Assembly: GCA_964537965.1 (NCBI GenBank)
Contig: CAZIDB010000121.1
Location: 1-14,353, forward strand
Source: SURF-24 sp964537965
GTDB lineage: Bacteria > Bacteroidota > Ignavibacteria > Ignavibacteriales > SURF-24
Direction of reading: 5' to 3'
DNA: 14,353 nucleotides
The position numbers and the translations under genes are program-made. Below are positions 14,347 to 14,353 of the stretch, piece by piece. The notes beneath the pieces are model-generated. The model was given only the letters and a program-made list of their open reading frames with translations. It was not told where the DNA came from and ran no database searches. Within the stretch, counting starts at the first letter, position 1. Each line of letters starts with the position of its first letter.

Positions 14347-14353
14347 GACGAAT

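Overview
The window is AT-rich bacterial chromosome. Gene content and style suggest the Bacteroidota/Ignavibacteriota (FCB) group: an ECF sigma/anti-sigma pair, a DPP5-like S9 peptidase, a short-form QueF, a YciO-like protein and low-complexity intergenic repeats. Several genes have clear AGGAG-type ribosome binding sites. The taxonomic call is inference from protein style, and there is no rRNA or tRNA to anchor it. A run of 100 Ns (11146-11245) marks an assembly gap.

Layout. Positions 1-381 hold no gene, only the terminator of the first operon. A minus-strand operon (2220 to 382) encodes an ECF sigma factor, its overlapping membrane zinc-finger anti-sigma factor and a secreted coiled-coil protein. 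A separate minus-strand gene (2348-2959) encodes a YciO/Sua5-family protein and ends in a strong hairpin terminator. From 3181 to 10889 everything reads on the plus strand: an MFS transporter; queC and queF for preQ0/preQ1 synthesis; a PLP-dependent lyase whose key residues match tyrosine phenol-lyase rather than tryptophanase; glnD (PII uridylyltransferase/uridylyl-removing enzyme); a MurI-family protein lacking both catalytic cysteines; and a 74-residue unknown protein. A 110-117 bp tandem repeat follows and runs into the gap. The last block (14286 to 11344, minus strand) is a tight operon of a secreted S9 prolyl-oligopeptidase-type peptidase, a DUF1232/YkvA membrane protein and an ADP-ribose pyrophosphatase-like NUDIX hydrolase.

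How the genes fit together. QueC and QueF are consecutive steps of queuosine precursor synthesis (CDG to preQ0 to preQ1). The sigma/anti-sigma/coiled-coil operon looks like a cell-envelope signalling module. The lyase releases ammonia and pyruvate from an amino acid, and GlnD senses nitrogen status, but the lyase is cut off from glnD by a clear terminator, so that link is only thematic.

The least ordinary segment is 9715-11145. A perfect 12-bp inverted repeat holds a very short ORF with a strong ribosome binding site. A double-cysteine-less racemase homologue follows, then an 18-codon ORF joined to its neighbours by TAATG and ATGA overlaps, a small unknown protein, and the tandem repeats. No CRISPR array, phage, transposase or toxin-antitoxin pair was recognised.
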